Of a DNA stretch of 64,000 nt, positions 54,255-63,999 are shown in pieces. Below the pieces are notes generated by a model. It did not search any database, had not been told where the DNA came from, and worked only from the letters and a program-made list of their open reading frames with translations. The stretch is from Bacillota bacterium (lineage in GTDB: Bacteria > Bacillota > Clostridia > DSM-8532): positions 124,001 to 188,000 of the forward strand of contig JAEYOK010000010.1 in the NCBI GenBank assembly GCA_023411795.1. The letters are read 5' to 3'. The position numbers and the translations under genes are program-made. Within the stretch, counting starts at the first letter, position 1, and every line of letters starts with the position of its first letter.

Positions 54255-55148
54255 TTAGCCCATATTTTTGTCTTCGTTTACCTTTCCATCAATGCGTTCG
54301 ACAGAAGCCGCATCAATAAACATTAGCACCGTAAGCCTTTGGGTTATTAATTGTATTATTATCTCAAAAAAAGCTAATATAAAGAGAGACAATAACTGGT
54401 TTTCCAAACCTAATGAAAAAGTGCTTAGTAAAAGTCCAAGGCAAACAGGCCAAAGCCCATTTAAAATAACCTTTCTCTTACAGCCTTTTGTTATATCCAA
54501 AGACTTCTTAAAATTTCTGAACACTCCTACATCAAATTCAACAATTAGAAGGTTTTTGAAGGCAAATAAAGCATCAAAAGCCAATACCGAAAAAGGTAAT
54601 AGCGGTAAAATCATCATAAACAGCGGTACTATTAATGATGCAATACCTAAAGTAAGAGTAATTAAAAACAAAAAGAATGCAAAAACACCGTAAAAGAGTA
54701 TATTAAATATAATTATCTTAGGAAATCTTTTGAGGATAACAGTAAACCTTTGATTCAAAGAAGATTCCGTGTTTGTTATGCTCATATAATAGTAAGACCC
54801 ATAAACAACTCCAAACAAATAAGCTATTGCTTTTGCCCCAAAGTAAATGGATAACATAATAAGAGAAGCATACGCCATATTGATAGCTATATCAGAATTA
54901 AAGATTGATAAATCGTAGTTCTTAGCTTCAATCTGAGCTTGGAATTTATTGAATATCTGTTCATAGTAGAAGAAAATTTTCTCGGCATATGGCATAGCCA
55001 GGATATACCCGCCAAAAACTACCGCTAATTGTAACACAAATATTATTTGAGCCACCAGCGGTTGATCAATGTCATAAAACTTGATTGATTCCTTTAAATA
55101 TGAGTAAATAGGCTTTATTCTACTTTCCTTTACGGATTTGTCTTCCAT
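54255..55148 (-). CDS. Multi-pass membrane protein of unknown function
   Basis: About 297 residues with roughly six hydrophobic segments (for example 'IIFVLQLAVVFGGYIL', 'INMAYASLIMLSIYFG', 'IIIFNILFYGVFAFFLFLI', 'SLIVPLFMMILPLLPF', 'LWPVCLGLLLSTFSLG', 'LLSLFILAFFEIIIQ'). No transporter signature. The organisation recalls the DUF975/YciC-like integral membrane proteins. Start at 55148 with GGGGGAAC upstream, overlapping the end of the pseudouridine synthase gene by 29 bp, so the two are translationally coupled. Confidence 0.8.
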   Translation of the reverse strand: MEDKSVKESRIKPIYSYLKESIKFYDIDQPLVAQIIFVLQLAVVFGGYILAMPYAEKIFFYYEQIFNKFQAQIEAKNYDLSIFNSDIAINMAYASLIMLSIYFGAKAIAYLFGVVYGSYYYMSITNTESSLNQRFTVILKRFPKIIIFNILFYGVFAFFLFLITLTLGIASLIVPLFMMILPLLPFSVLAFDALFAFKNLLIVEFDVGVFRNFKKSLDITKGCKRKVILNGLWPVCLGLLLSTFSLGLENQLLSLFILAFFEIIIQLITQRLTVLMFIDAASVERIDGKVNEDKNMG

Positions 55149-55866
55149 TTTTGTTCCCCCTGACAAGCTTAACTTCCTGTGGTGATAAGTATTTCCACTC
55201 ACCCGGTTGAAGGTTACCAAGAGTAAGTTTCCCAACCGCAGTTCTTCTTAGCCTTAGAACCGGATGCCCCACAGCCTCACACATACGCTTAACTTGTCTG
55301 TTTCTTCCTTCATGAATTATTATTTTTAAAACTGAAACTTTATCCTTTATTTCAAGAATCTCTACTTCGGCAGGATAAGTAGGCTTGTCATCAATGACTA
55401 CACCTTTCCTTAATGCCCGGAGAGTTTCATTTGATGGCATTCCCATAATCTCGGCAATATATGTTTTCCTCGTTTCCTGACCGGGATGGGTACTGCTGAA
55501 AGCGAAGTCTCCATCATTAGTGAGAATTAGCAATCCTGTCGTATCGTAGTCAAGCCTTCCCACCGGATAGACACGCTCCTGGACCTCTTCTATCAAATCC
55601 AGAACCGTTCTTCGGCCCTCCGGATCAGAAACTGTGGAAACATATCCGGAAGGTTTATTGAGCATGATATAAATAAGCTTATTCTCTTTTTTTATCTGCT
55701 TTCCATCAACCTCGACCTTATCCTTATTTGATACCAGAAAGCCCATCTCTATTACTTTTTGGCCATTTACCTTAACCCTGCCGGCCTTTATCATTTCTTC
55801 GGCATGCCGTCTTGATGCAACTCCACATTGAGCCATATGTTTTTGTAATCTTATTTTATCTTCCAT
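55120..55866 (-). CDS. RluB/RsuA-family pseudouridine synthase
   Basis: rRNA pseudouridine synthase of 248 residues. An S4 RNA-binding domain ('RLQKHMAQCGVASRRHAEEMIKAGRVKVNG') precedes the catalytic domain with Asp in 'PVGRLDYDTTGLLILTNDG'; 'GRNRQVKRMCEAVGHPVLRLRR' is the family C-terminal motif. RluB (23S U2605) is the usual Firmicute member; I cannot exclude RsuA, so no symbol is given. Co-transcribed with the membrane protein downstream. Confidence 0.93.
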   Translation of the reverse strand: MEDKIRLQKHMAQCGVASRRHAEEMIKAGRVKVNGQKVIEMGFLVSNKDKVEVDGKQIKKENKLIYIMLNKPSGYVSTVSDPEGRRTVLDLIEEVQERVYPVGRLDYDTTGLLILTNDGDFAFSSTHPGQETRKTYIAEIMGMPSNETLRALRKGVVIDDKPTYPAEVEILEIKDKVSVLKIIIHEGRNRQVKRMCEAVGHPVLRLRRTAVGKLTLGNLQPGEWKYLSPQEVKLVRGNKNGRQIRKGK

Positions 55867-55966
55867 TAATTACCCTTCGTAAGTACGGGGATCGTCAGTT
55901 TCCCCCACACTCTGTTCTATAAATCTCAGATACTATTAAATAATTCCGCTGATAATACCAATAAAT

Positions 55967-55995
55967 ATTATACCATCAAAAATGAATATAATTAA
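55967..55995 (-). promoter_or_regulatory. Possible promoter of the pseudouridine synthase gene
   Basis: Minus strand TTAATT, 17 nt, TATAAT with TG before the -10 (extended). It lies in the 300-bp divergent gap shared with ychF. Confidence 0.5.
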
Positions 55996-56090
55996 CATCT
56001 AAATAGACTAAAAGTATAATAAAACTTAGAATTTTATTGTATTATAATCTACCAAAATGAATAAGTCATGCGACAACTTTACTTGTTCTG

Positions 56091-56099
56091 TGATATAAT
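56091..56099 (+). promoter_or_regulatory. Possible extended -10 promoter of ychF
   Basis: TGATATAAT (TG-N-TATAAT), 70 bp before the ychF start. No good -35 box is visible at the right distance. Confidence 0.45.
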
Positions 56100-56166
56100 A
56101 TGCGCAGCATGTTTTGAATGTAGTATAATGGCAAACTAGCTCTTTGGGGCTTTAATGGAGGAATAT

Positions 56167-57261
56167 ATGAAACTAGGTATTGTCGGACTTCCTAATGTGG
56201 GAAAAAGCACACTTTTTAACGCAATAACAAAGGCAGGTGCTGAAAGCGCAAATTACCCCTTTTGCACCATAGACCCAAATATCGGAATCGTGGCCGTTCC
56301 TGATGAAAGATTGAATGTTTTGGCCAAGATGTATAACCCTAAAAAAGTAACTCCCACCGCCATAGAGTTTTTGGATATAGCTGGTTTAGTAAGAGGAGCC
56401 AGCAGAGGAGAAGGTCTCGGAAACAAATTTCTATCCCATATCAGGGAAGTTGATTCCATAATACATGTGGTCAGATGCTTTGACGATGGTGATATTGTTC
56501 ATGTCGAAGGCTCAGTTGATCCTGCCAGGGATATTGAAACAATAAACCTTGAACTGGTTTTTTCGGATATGGAAGCCATTGATAAACGCATTGACAAGAC
56601 AAAAAAGCAGATGAAGTCCGGTGACAAGAAGTATTTAGCAGAACTGGAGCTTTTGGAAAGTATTAAAGAGACTTTGGATAAAGGCCTCCCCGTAAGATCC
56701 ATGACCTTTGAGCCGGATCAAATTGATTATGTGGAACAACTTTTCCTGCTTACATGGAAACCTGTTATGTATTGTGCTAATGTCTCTGAGGATGGTATTG
56801 CAACCATTGATCAAAACCCCTATGTTGCTAAGGTAAAAGAAATTGCTAAAGCAGAAGGTTCTGAAGTAATTGTAATCTGTGCAAAAATTGAAGAAGAAAT
56901 CGCTCAGCTAGATGACGATGAAAAGCAGTTATTTTTAGAAGAGCTGGGTTTATCAGAATCCGGTCTTGATAAACTCATTAAGGCTAGCTACAAGCTACTT
57001 GGCTTAATTAGTTTCTTAACCGCAGGTGAACCTGAGGTTCGTGCTTGGACAATAGTTAAGGGTACAAAAGCCCCGCAAGCTGCCGGTAAAATTCATTCCG
57101 ACTTCGAGAGAGGCTTCATAAGAGCCGAAATAGTCGCTTATGATGATTTAATCCGCTTAGGTTCAATGGCAGCCGCAAAGGAACAAGGCCTTGTTCGCTC
57201 CGAGGGCAAGGAATATGTTATGCATGACGGCGATGTCACCTTGTTTAGATTCAACGTATAA
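56167..57261 (+). CDS. ychF: Redox-regulated ATPase YchF (Obg-related)
   Basis: Universal P-loop ATPase of 364 residues. G1 loop 'GLPNVGKSTLFNAIT', 'NYPFCTIDPNIG', 'DIAGLVRGASRGEGLGNKF', and in place of the GTP-binding N-K-x-D motif 'YCANVSE', giving ATP preference. A C-terminal TGS domain is present ('VRAWTIVKGTKAPQAAGKIHSDFERGFIRAE'). Start at 56167 because GGAGG lies 5 nt upstream; the ATG at 56155 is before it. Monocistronic and divergent from rluB-like. Confidence 0.98.
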   Translation: MKLGIVGLPNVGKSTLFNAITKAGAESANYPFCTIDPNIGIVAVPDERLNVLAKMYNPKKVTPTAIEFLDIAGLVRGASRGEGLGNKFLSHIREVDSIIHVVRCFDDGDIVHVEGSVDPARDIETINLELVFSDMEAIDKRIDKTKKQMKSGDKKYLAELELLESIKETLDKGLPVRSMTFEPDQIDYVEQLFLLTWKPVMYCANVSEDGIATIDQNPYVAKVKEIAKAEGSEVIVICAKIEEEIAQLDDDEKQLFLEELGLSESGLDKLIKASYKLLGLISFLTAGEPEVRAWTIVKGTKAPQAAGKIHSDFERGFIRAEIVAYDDLIRLGSMAAAKEQGLVRSEGKEYVMHDGDVTLFRFNV

Positions 57262-57311
57262 TATCAATAATGTATAATTTACGTTTAGCCCACCCTTAGC
57301 GGTGGGTTAAA

Positions 57312-57357
57312 GCTTCAAAAAAAATGAGTAAAAGGCAACGTCCCCTTTACTCATTTT
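57312..57357 (-). terminator. Strong terminator between ychF and the glycosyltransferase gene
   Basis: Perfect 12-bp stem AAAATGAGTAAA / TTTACTCATTTT; on the minus strand followed by eight T. A second hairpin (TTAGCCCACC / GGTGGGTTAA, 57285-57310) lies just before it and may serve ychF on the plus strand. Confidence 0.85.
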
Positions 57358-57359
57358 AC

Positions 57360-58634
57360 TTATCTGCCCATCTTGTATCGTTTATTCTTATTACGACTTT
57401 TGAGCCTATATATATTAATTCTCGTACCAAGTACTATCCACCGTAATAAAACCTTTTTGGATCTGACATGCTTTACATATGGAGTCTCAAGCTCACTAAC
57501 TATAAAGCGAGCCAGATTATCAGCGGCATCAGGCAGAGTTTTTACATACTCATTTTCTTCAATATTGTTTTTATAGCGTTCCAATATGTCAGTATTCATT
57601 ATTTCATCGATGATGGCTTTGAATTCCTTTTCATTTTTAGCATACCAGCCCATCTTATTATTAACACAAAAATCAATGTTGCCTTTTTCATGGAGAGCTG
57701 CGCTATGTGTAAATATGGTAGGAACACGCTTAACTAAAACCTCCAGGGTTGTAGATGCGCCACCTTTAGCTATTGCCAAATCAGAGGCCTCTAGCAATTC
57801 GTGCATATTATCCACAAATCCAAGGACTGCCATTGGAACTTTTGATTTCACCGATTCCTTTAAACTATTTAATTCATCTAACAATTCCTGATTTTTACCG
57901 CAGATTGCTATAATATTAAACGGGAAATCACTTTTATACAGACGCTTTATATATGCCGAAGTGTCTCCAATCCCCTGGCCTCCCGATGTTGCTAAAAGGG
58001 TCTTTCGATTGGTGTCTAACCCCAATTCATTGAGTATTTCTTCCCTTGTTTTAGTTACCTTCTCAAAAAACTTTTTATTTAACGGGAAGGACATTACCTT
58101 AACTTTGCCTCTGGGTTCTCCCTGATTAATAAGAAATTCGCTGGCTTCATTGGTGGAAACTATTACAGCTTCAATTTTGGGATTAACCCATAGATTATGA
58201 CCTCTTACGGGATCTGTCATATAGCTGTATATTTTGTATGAGAGATTATATCTTTCTCTGGCAAACAAAGCTACTGAGCTACAAAAAAAGTGCGTTGAAA
58301 ACACGATATCAGGCTTATAATTTAGTATATATTTAATGCCTTTACGTACAAATTGCTGAAAAATCAGCTTCATAACTGTATTTGAACGTGTCAAATGATT
58401 AAGGGAATCCAATAAAACATTTAAGTTTGTCGTCAACTCAGGTCTGGCTAAAGCCCAATCCCAAAACCCCTTAATTATCTTGTCATCCCAATCTGCCCCG
58501 GCTTCTTTTGCAAAATCTATTACATCAATCTGATACTCATTGGGAAATAAATGTTCAATTGAGTCTTTAATAGCAAGGGCAGGCATTCTATGCCCGCCTC
58601 CTGCTTCAACCATAGGTATTAATATTTTTTTCAA
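57360..58634 (-). CDS. MGDG synthase-like glycosyltransferase (GT28 family)
   Basis: Membrane-associated glycosyltransferase of 424 residues related to MGDG synthases and UgtP. N-terminal 'ILIPMVEAGGGHRMPALAIKDSI' (the G-G-G-H acceptor loop), 'YKIYSYMTDPVRGHNLW', and a C-terminal UDP-sugar site: 'LLATSGGQGIGDTS', 'VLGFVDNMHELLEASDLAIAKGGASTTLEV' with the G-G-x-S/T-x-x-E donor motif. Such enzymes put glucose or galactose on diacylglycerol for glycolipids or lipoteichoic acid anchors. Basic C-terminal tail ('KSRNKNKRYK') fits membrane binding. It ends just before a strong terminator and follows hfq, 24 bp away. Confidence 0.85.
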   Translation of the reverse strand: MKKILIPMVEAGGGHRMPALAIKDSIEHLFPNEYQIDVIDFAKEAGADWDDKIIKGFWDWALARPELTTNLNVLLDSLNHLTRSNTVMKLIFQQFVRKGIKYILNYKPDIVFSTHFFCSSVALFARERYNLSYKIYSYMTDPVRGHNLWVNPKIEAVIVSTNEASEFLINQGEPRGKVKVMSFPLNKKFFEKVTKTREEILNELGLDTNRKTLLATSGGQGIGDTSAYIKRLYKSDFPFNIIAICGKNQELLDELNSLKESVKSKVPMAVLGFVDNMHELLEASDLAIAKGGASTTLEVLVKRVPTIFTHSAALHEKGNIDFCVNNKMGWYAKNEKEFKAIIDEIMNTDILERYKNNIEENEYVKTLPDAADNLARFIVSELETPYVKHVRSKKVLLRWIVLGTRINIYRLKSRNKNKRYKMGR

Positions 58635-58658
58635 AATAATATCAGCTCCAAAATTCTG

Positions 58659-58895
58659 TTATTCTCTATTTTCGTTGAATATTATATTAACTGCTTTCAT
58701 AGGTGATACTGTGGAAATAGCATGTTTGTACACAAGTTGCTGCTTTCCTTCGCTGTCAAGTACTACAGTAAAATTATCAAAGCCCTTTACCATACCTCTA
58801 AGCTGGAATCCATTTGTTAGGTACACGGTTACCGGTACATGTTCTTTTCTGACCTGATTCAGGAAAACATCCTGAAGATTAATATTTTTATTCAC
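58659..58895 (-). CDS. hfq: RNA chaperone Hfq
   Basis: 78-residue Sm-like RNA chaperone that forms a hexameric ring and joins small RNAs with mRNAs. Sm1 'VTVYLTNGFQLRGMVKGFDNFTVVL' and Sm2 'LVYKHAISTVSP' (Y-K-H). Short form without the C-terminal extension of E. coli. Position after miaA (mutS-mutL-miaA-hfq) is the common Firmicute order. Confidence 0.98.
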   Translation of the reverse strand: MNKNINLQDVFLNQVRKEHVPVTVYLTNGFQLRGMVKGFDNFTVVLDSEGKQQLVYKHAISTVSPMKAVNIIFNENRE

Positions 58896-58962
58896 GGTTT
58901 TTCCTCCTCATTAACACAAAAAAAATAAACTAATATCACAACCTCGCCCTCATTTTACTAAA

Positions 58963-59892
58963 TTATCCTTCATTATTCAAGGCATCGGCCAATATTTTTA
59001 ACATTGCCCAAATATCCATTTTTGATGTTTTCATCCACTTCAGACCATTAGTCTTATTAAACCATGTCATCTGTCTTTTTGCCAGATGGCGAGTTCCTAA
59101 TTTGATGTTTTCAACAGCCGTCTGCAAAGTATAATCCCCTTTTATGGCAGCAATAATCTCTTTATAGCCAATACCCTGTAACGAAACTAAATCTGATGAA
59201 TAGCCACTTTTTATCAAGGCATCAACCTCTTCATAAAGCCCCGTATCCATCATTTTATCCACTCTCTTATCGATTCGGGCATATAACGTGTCCCGCTCAA
59301 CTTCCAATCCAAATATTTGATAATTGTAAGGCGGTGGAATTTTTCTGGATTCCTCTTGATGCTCAGATATGGGTTTGCCGGTTGTCTTATATACTTCAAG
59401 GGCTCGAATTACGCGCTTCACATTGTTTGGGTGAATTGCTACGGCACTTTTTGGGTCAACTTTTTCCAACATTTCATGCAACACTATAGCACCTTGCTCT
59501 GAAGCTATTTTGCTAAGTTGCTCCCTATAATCCCAGTCACTTATTGTATCCGTAAAGGTAATATTATATACCAGAGTATTTATATACAGACCCGTCCCGC
59601 CTGCAACAATAGGGATTTTCCCTCTCCCGATAATTTCTTCTATACAAGTAATTGCAGCATCTTTAAATTGAGCAACACTAAATTCCTCATCAGGATCTAC
59701 TATATCCAGCAAATGATGAGGTATTCCGCGCCTTTCTTCCATTGTGGGTTTGGCTGTTCCTATATTCATTTTCCGGTAAATTTGCATAGAGTCAGCCGAA
59801 ACGACCTCTCCGCCTACCTTAAGAGCCAGTTCAACAGCTAAACCCGTCTTTCCGGATGCTGTAGGCCCGGCTATAACAATAACCTTATTCAA
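58963..59892 (-). CDS. miaA: tRNA dimethylallyltransferase
   Basis: Adds a dimethylallyl group to adenosine 37 of tRNAs that read U-starting codons. About 309 residues. P-loop 'VIAGPTASGKTGLAVELA', 'ISADSMQIYRKMNIGTAKP' type region (here VSADSMQIYRKMNIGTAKPT), and 'GGTGLYINTLVYN'. The frame opens at GTG 59901 but the ribosome site AAAGGTG fits a TTG at 59892; the start is uncertain by three codons. It lies 48 bp after mutL and 67 bp before hfq. Confidence 0.97.
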   Translation of the reverse strand: MNKVIVIAGPTASGKTGLAVELALKVGGEVVSADSMQIYRKMNIGTAKPTMEERRGIPHHLLDIVDPDEEFSVAQFKDAAITCIEEIIGRGKIPIVAGGTGLYINTLVYNITFTDTISDWDYREQLSKIASEQGAIVLHEMLEKVDPKSAVAIHPNNVKRVIRALEVYKTTGKPISEHQEESRKIPPPYNYQIFGLEVERDTLYARIDKRVDKMMDTGLYEEVDALIKSGYSSDLVSLQGIGYKEIIAAIKGDYTLQTAVENIKLGTRHLAKRQMTWFNKTNGLKWMKTSKMDIWAMLKILADALNNEG

Positions 59893-59940
59893 AATTTTCA
59901 CCTTTTCAAGCAGAATAAGCTTGGTCAGTAGCCTAACTTT

Positions 59941-61839
59941 CTATACTATTCGCTTAAAGCGCTTTTCAAACTCTTTTTTGTCCAGTGTAAGGATTACAGG
60001 CCTTCCATGAACACAGGTATAAGGGTTTTCCATAGCGACCAGGCTTTCAACAAGATCTTTGATTTCCTCTTTAGACAATGCTTTATTGGCCTTGAGGGCT
60101 CCTTTACAGGATATCATAAATAGAGCCTCATCGCTTATACCTGTTTGGCTGGAGCCTGTTTGTCTCCACCTGTCAAGAATCTCAATAAAGTCGCTTGAAG
60201 AAAAGCTTCTATCATAAAAATCGGGTATGTTTCTTAATATAATTGTATTAATACCAAATGCTTCAATATCGAACCCAATCCTTTGAAAATCATCCTGTTT
60301 ACTCATTACGAAATCAAACTCACCGGCATTAAGCTTAATAATAAAGGGTTCTAAAACAAGCTGAGAATAGCTTTCGTTTCTTTTAATTCTGTCCTTTAAG
60401 GTCTCATAACGTATTCTTTCATGAGCTGCGTGCTGGTCTATAATATACAAATTATCGCCCCTTTGAAGAAGAATATACGTATCAAAGGCCTGACCTACAA
60501 TTGAGGCATCCAAAAGCTCATTTGACAATTTCTCTTTTACAGATAGTTCTTCATCATTGAAAGGTTCTACCTCTTCATTTATTCTTTCCTCTTTTATTAG
60601 CTCATTCTTTTGAGCTATTACTATTTTTAAATCATCTTTTGGTTCATCAGCTGGAGGTCTCTCAACTCTTTCTATAAACTTCGGAGGATTGACAATAGGT
60701 CTTTTTTCATCAAAAAGACTCTCCTGCTTGATTTCATGAATGTATGCAGGCTTATCGCTTTTAATTTGTGTAAAAAGCGCACTTTGTTTTATCTGCTGTG
60801 GCGGATCATTCTTTTCCTCAACTATCCTAGGTTCAAAACTTCGAATCATTGACTGACTTAATAAAGCATTTTCACTTCCGTGATAAACAAGGCTGTAAAG
60901 GTTGCTTTCATTGGAAAAACGCACCTCGAGTTTCTGGGGATGAACATTCACATCATAGTTTTCTGGTGAGGTATTTATATTAAACACACAAAACGGAAAC
61001 TTGTTCTGCATCAGCTTTGTCTTATATGCATCTTCTAAGGCTTTCGACACTACCCGGCTCTTAATATATCTTCCGTTAAGGTATATATATTGGCTGTTTC
61101 TGTTACCCCTGGCTATTTCAGGCTTTCCTATAAATCCAGACAGAGAATAATTTTCGCTCTCATAGTTTACGGGAATCAAGGAATTTGCAACTTCTTTTCC
61201 GAAAATACTATATATCACACTTATAAGATCATGGTTCCCCGGTGTGTGAAGCTGCGTTTGATTATTCTGAATATATTTGAATGAAATTCCCGGATTTGCA
61301 AGGGCAAGACGTTCAATTATATCCGCGACATAACCTGCTTCAGTAGTATCTTTTTTTAAGAATTTATATCTGGCAGGAGTATTATAAAAAAGTTCTCTTA
61401 CTATAAAGGTCGTACCATCCGGACATCCTGCTTGAGCTACAGAAATAATCCGACCGCCTTCAATTTTAAGAGTAGTTCCGGTTGTGGCTTCCTTGGTTTT
61501 TGAGGTTACCTCAAGGTGTGAAACCGATGCAATTGAAGCCAAAGCCTCACCTCGAAATCCCATTGTGGCAAGCCCGTCCAAGTCCTCTATACGTCTTATT
61601 TTACTGGTTGCATGACGCTCAAAGGCAAATTCCAGGTCATCCGCGTCTATACCGCTTCCATTATCGGTGACACGAATATATGAAATACCGCCCTTCCTTA
61701 TTTCAACGGTAATCTGTGTAGCCCCGGCATCTATGGAGTTCTCCACCATTTCTTTGACAACTGATGCAGGATGCTCAATTACCTCACCGGCAGCTATTTG
61801 ATTGGCTGTTTTTTCATCTAGAATAACAATTTTACTCAT
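59941..61839 (-). CDS. mutL: DNA mismatch repair protein MutL
   Basis: Mismatch-repair ATPase and endonuclease, about 632 residues. GHKL ATPase: 'QIAAGEVIEHPASVVKEMVENSIDAGA' (E in motif I), 'DNGSGI', 'FRGEALASIASVS'. C-terminal dimerisation/endonuclease domain includes 'IDQHAAHERIRYE', the D-Q-H-A-x2-E-R metal-binding nuclease motif, so this is a nicking MutL as in most Gram-positives. The longest frame starts at 61890 within a repeat; I choose ATG 61839 with AAGGAG upstream. The middle linker is rich in Glu/Lys and poorly conserved. Confidence 0.98.
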   Translation of the reverse strand: MSKIVILDEKTANQIAAGEVIEHPASVVKEMVENSIDAGATQITVEIRKGGISYIRVTDNGSGIDADDLEFAFERHATSKIRRIEDLDGLATMGFRGEALASIASVSHLEVTSKTKEATTGTTLKIEGGRIISVAQAGCPDGTTFIVRELFYNTPARYKFLKKDTTEAGYVADIIERLALANPGISFKYIQNNQTQLHTPGNHDLISVIYSIFGKEVANSLIPVNYESENYSLSGFIGKPEIARGNRNSQYIYLNGRYIKSRVVSKALEDAYKTKLMQNKFPFCVFNINTSPENYDVNVHPQKLEVRFSNESNLYSLVYHGSENALLSQSMIRSFEPRIVEEKNDPPQQIKQSALFTQIKSDKPAYIHEIKQESLFDEKRPIVNPPKFIERVERPPADEPKDDLKIVIAQKNELIKEERINEEVEPFNDEELSVKEKLSNELLDASIVGQAFDTYILLQRGDNLYIIDQHAAHERIRYETLKDRIKRNESYSQLVLEPFIIKLNAGEFDFVMSKQDDFQRIGFDIEAFGINTIILRNIPDFYDRSFSSSDFIEILDRWRQTGSSQTGISDEALFMISCKGALKANKALSKEEIKDLVESLVAMENPYTCVHGRPVILTLDKKEFEKRFKRIV

Positions 61840-61860
61840 AAGCTCTCCTTCTGCCCTTTT

Positions 61861-61889
61861 TGTGTCACAAGAACCGTCCCCTTGACACA
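61861..61889. repeat. GGGGACGGTTC-family repeat between mutS and mutL
   Basis: TGTGTCA ... TGACACA ends enclose GAACCGTCCCC, the reverse complement of the shared core. It sits in the 51-bp gap between mutS and mutL. Confidence 0.8.
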
Positions 61890-61890
61890 C

Positions 61891-63999
61891 CTACTTAAGT
61901 TTCTGTTGCAGGCTGTAGAGCTTGTTAAGGGCATCCAATGGTGTCAGTAGTGAAGGGTCCAGCATTCTAAGCTCATCCAAGGCTTCCCTTTCAGCCTTTG
62001 ATAATGAACTGGATGCAAACAAATCAAGCTGGCCATCTACGGGTTTTTGCCTCTTCTTCCTATGTACCTGGTTTATATCGGCCTCGTCAAGTTCATTTAA
62101 AATCATTCTGGCTCTTTCAATAACAGGAGTCGGAATACCTGCAAGACCTGCAACCTCCACACCGTAGCTCTTATCTGCCCCTCCTCTTGTTATTTTCCTA
62201 AGAAATATAATATCCTCGCCCTTCTTTCGGACAGATACGCAATAGTTTTTAATTCCATGAAGCCTTTCCTCAAGCTCGGTAAGCTCGTGATAGTGTGTGG
62301 CAAAAAGGGTTCTGGAGCCAAGTCTCCCTATGTCATTTATGTATTCAATAACAGCCCACGCAATGCTTAGTCCATCGTAGGTACTTGTTCCCCTACCGAT
62401 TTCATCAAGTATTAAAAGGCTTTTTTGTGTTGCGTTTTCTAGAATATTTGCCACTTCTGTCATCTCAACCATAAAGGTACTCTGCCCTGAAGCGAGATCG
62501 TCCGAGGCCCCTATTCTTGTAAAGATCCGATCTACCAATCCGATTTTAGCATACTCGGCAGGAACAAAGCTTCCTGACTGGGCCATCAAAGTGATAAGCG
62601 CAACTTGTCTCATGTATGTGGATTTGCCCGCCATGTTAGGTCCGGTTATAATACTGATTCTGTTTTCATCATTGTCAAGCCATGTATCGTTGGGAACAAA
62701 TTGTGAATCCACCAGCATCTTCTCAACAACAGGATGTCTTCCATTTCTTATTTCTATTGTTCCGCCTTCATAAACCTCGGGCCGGACATACTGATTTCTG
62801 TCGGCAACCTCAGCCAGCGAACAAAGGGCATCTAGAGTAGCAACACTATCAGCCGAGGTTTTCAATCGCTTAACATGCTTAAAGGCTATATCCCTTATCT
62901 CGCAGAAAAGATCATACTCCCTCTGGACGACCTTTTTCTCAGCACCCAGGATGGTATCTTCAAGTCTTTTAAGCTCATCCATGGTATAGCGTTCACAGTT
63001 CACCAATGTCTGCTTTCTGACATAATCTTCAGGAGCCTGTGAGATATTGGCTTTTGTTATTTCTATGTAATAGCCAAAATTGTCATTATAACGTATTTTC
63101 AGGCTCTTGATTCCTGCCCTGTCACGCTCTTTTGCTTCAAGTTCTGATATCCAAGTCTTCCCTTCGACGGCGGCTCTTCGGTATTCGTCAACTCTTTGGT
63201 CATAGCCGTCCTTAATAATTCCGCCTTCTTTTACCGATAAAGGTGCATCCTCGTGTATAGCAGAGTCAATTATTGATTGCAAATCCTCCAGCAAGTCAAG
63301 TCTTTCATATATCTGACTGTTAAGTCCTGCCCTCATCCCTTGCATAAGCTCTTTTATATATGGGAGTCTTAATAATGAGGCTTTAATGGCTAACAAATCT
63401 CTGGCGTTTATTGTGCCGTAGACGAGTTTAGACGTCAGTCTTTCTATGTCATAAACACCTTTTAAAAGCTCCATGAGCTCACTTCTTACCATGAAGCTGT
63501 CCTTCAGTTCTGAAACAGCATCCAGCCTCAGTCCGATTTCATCAACATCCAAAAGAGGCTGTTCCAGCCAATGCCGCAGCTTTCTTCCCCCCATGGAGGT
63601 AGTGGTTTTATCCATGACCCATAAAAGGGAGCCCTTCTTCTTAGAGTCTCTCATGGTCTCTGTAATTTCAAGACTTCTTCTGGAAGAGCTGTCCATCATC
63701 ATGTATTGCTCTATTTTATATAGCTGCACCTTCTCAATATGCTTCAAATCAACCTTTTGGGTGGTTTCTAGATATGATATTAGTGCTCCTGAAGCGCACT
63801 GTGCAAGTTCAAGATTTGTAAAGGGGTTTTCTCCGAAGATTTCCATCAGTTTATCCTGACTTGCATTTAGCGAAAACAATTCATCCTCGACAACCGACGG
63901 TTCAATCTTCAGGTAATCTACAAATAGCGATTTATATTCCGGCCTTTTCTTAAGCTCTTGATTTGTAATAATTTCAGAGGGCTTATACCTGGAGATCTC
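61891..63999 (-). CDS. mutS: DNA mismatch recognition protein MutS, N terminus outside window
   Basis: The frame stays open through the right edge; the upstream residues read '...SEIITNQELKKRPEYKSL', part of the connector domain, so the TTG at 63879 is internal. The part present covers the core, clamp and ATPase domains: Walker A 'TGPNMAGKSTYMRQ', Walker B 'LLILDEIGRGTSTYDGLS', 'FATHYHELTELE', and the C-terminal helix-turn-helix 'GVEVAGLAGIPTPVIERA'. The N-terminal mismatch-binding domain with F-x-E lies outside. MutS recognises mispairs and recruits MutL, encoded 51 bp downstream. Confidence 0.98.
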   Translation of the reverse strand, partial: EISRYKPSEIITNQELKKRPEYKSLFVDYLKIEPSVVEDELFSLNASQDKLMEIFGENPFTNLELAQCASGALISYLETTQKVDLKHIEKVQLYKIEQYMMMDSSSRRSLEITETMRDSKKKGSLLWVMDKTTTSMGGRKLRHWLEQPLLDVDEIGLRLDAVSELKDSFMVRSELMELLKGVYDIERLTSKLVYGTINARDLLAIKASLLRLPYIKELMQGMRAGLNSQIYERLDLLEDLQSIIDSAIHEDAPLSVKEGGIIKDGYDQRVDEYRRAAVEGKTWISELEAKERDRAGIKSLKIRYNDNFGYYIEITKANISQAPEDYVRKQTLVNCERYTMDELKRLEDTILGAEKKVVQREYDLFCEIRDIAFKHVKRLKTSADSVATLDALCSLAEVADRNQYVRPEVYEGGTIEIRNGRHPVVEKMLVDSQFVPNDTWLDNDENRISIITGPNMAGKSTYMRQVALITLMAQSGSFVPAEYAKIGLVDRIFTRIGASDDLASGQSTFMVEMTEVANILENATQKSLLILDEIGRGTSTYDGLSIAWAVIEYINDIGRLGSRTLFATHYHELTELEERLHGIKNYCVSVRKKGEDIIFLRKITRGGADKSYGVEVAGLAGIPTPVIERARMILNELDEADINQVHRKKRQKPVDGQLDLFASSSLSKAEREALDELRMLDPSLLTPLDALNKLYSLQQKLK

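Noticed and set aside
61840..61890. Extended MutL N terminus (MCQGDGSCD...)
   Set aside because: These residues come from the dispersed repeat; the ribosome site and conserved MSKIVILDE start lie downstream.
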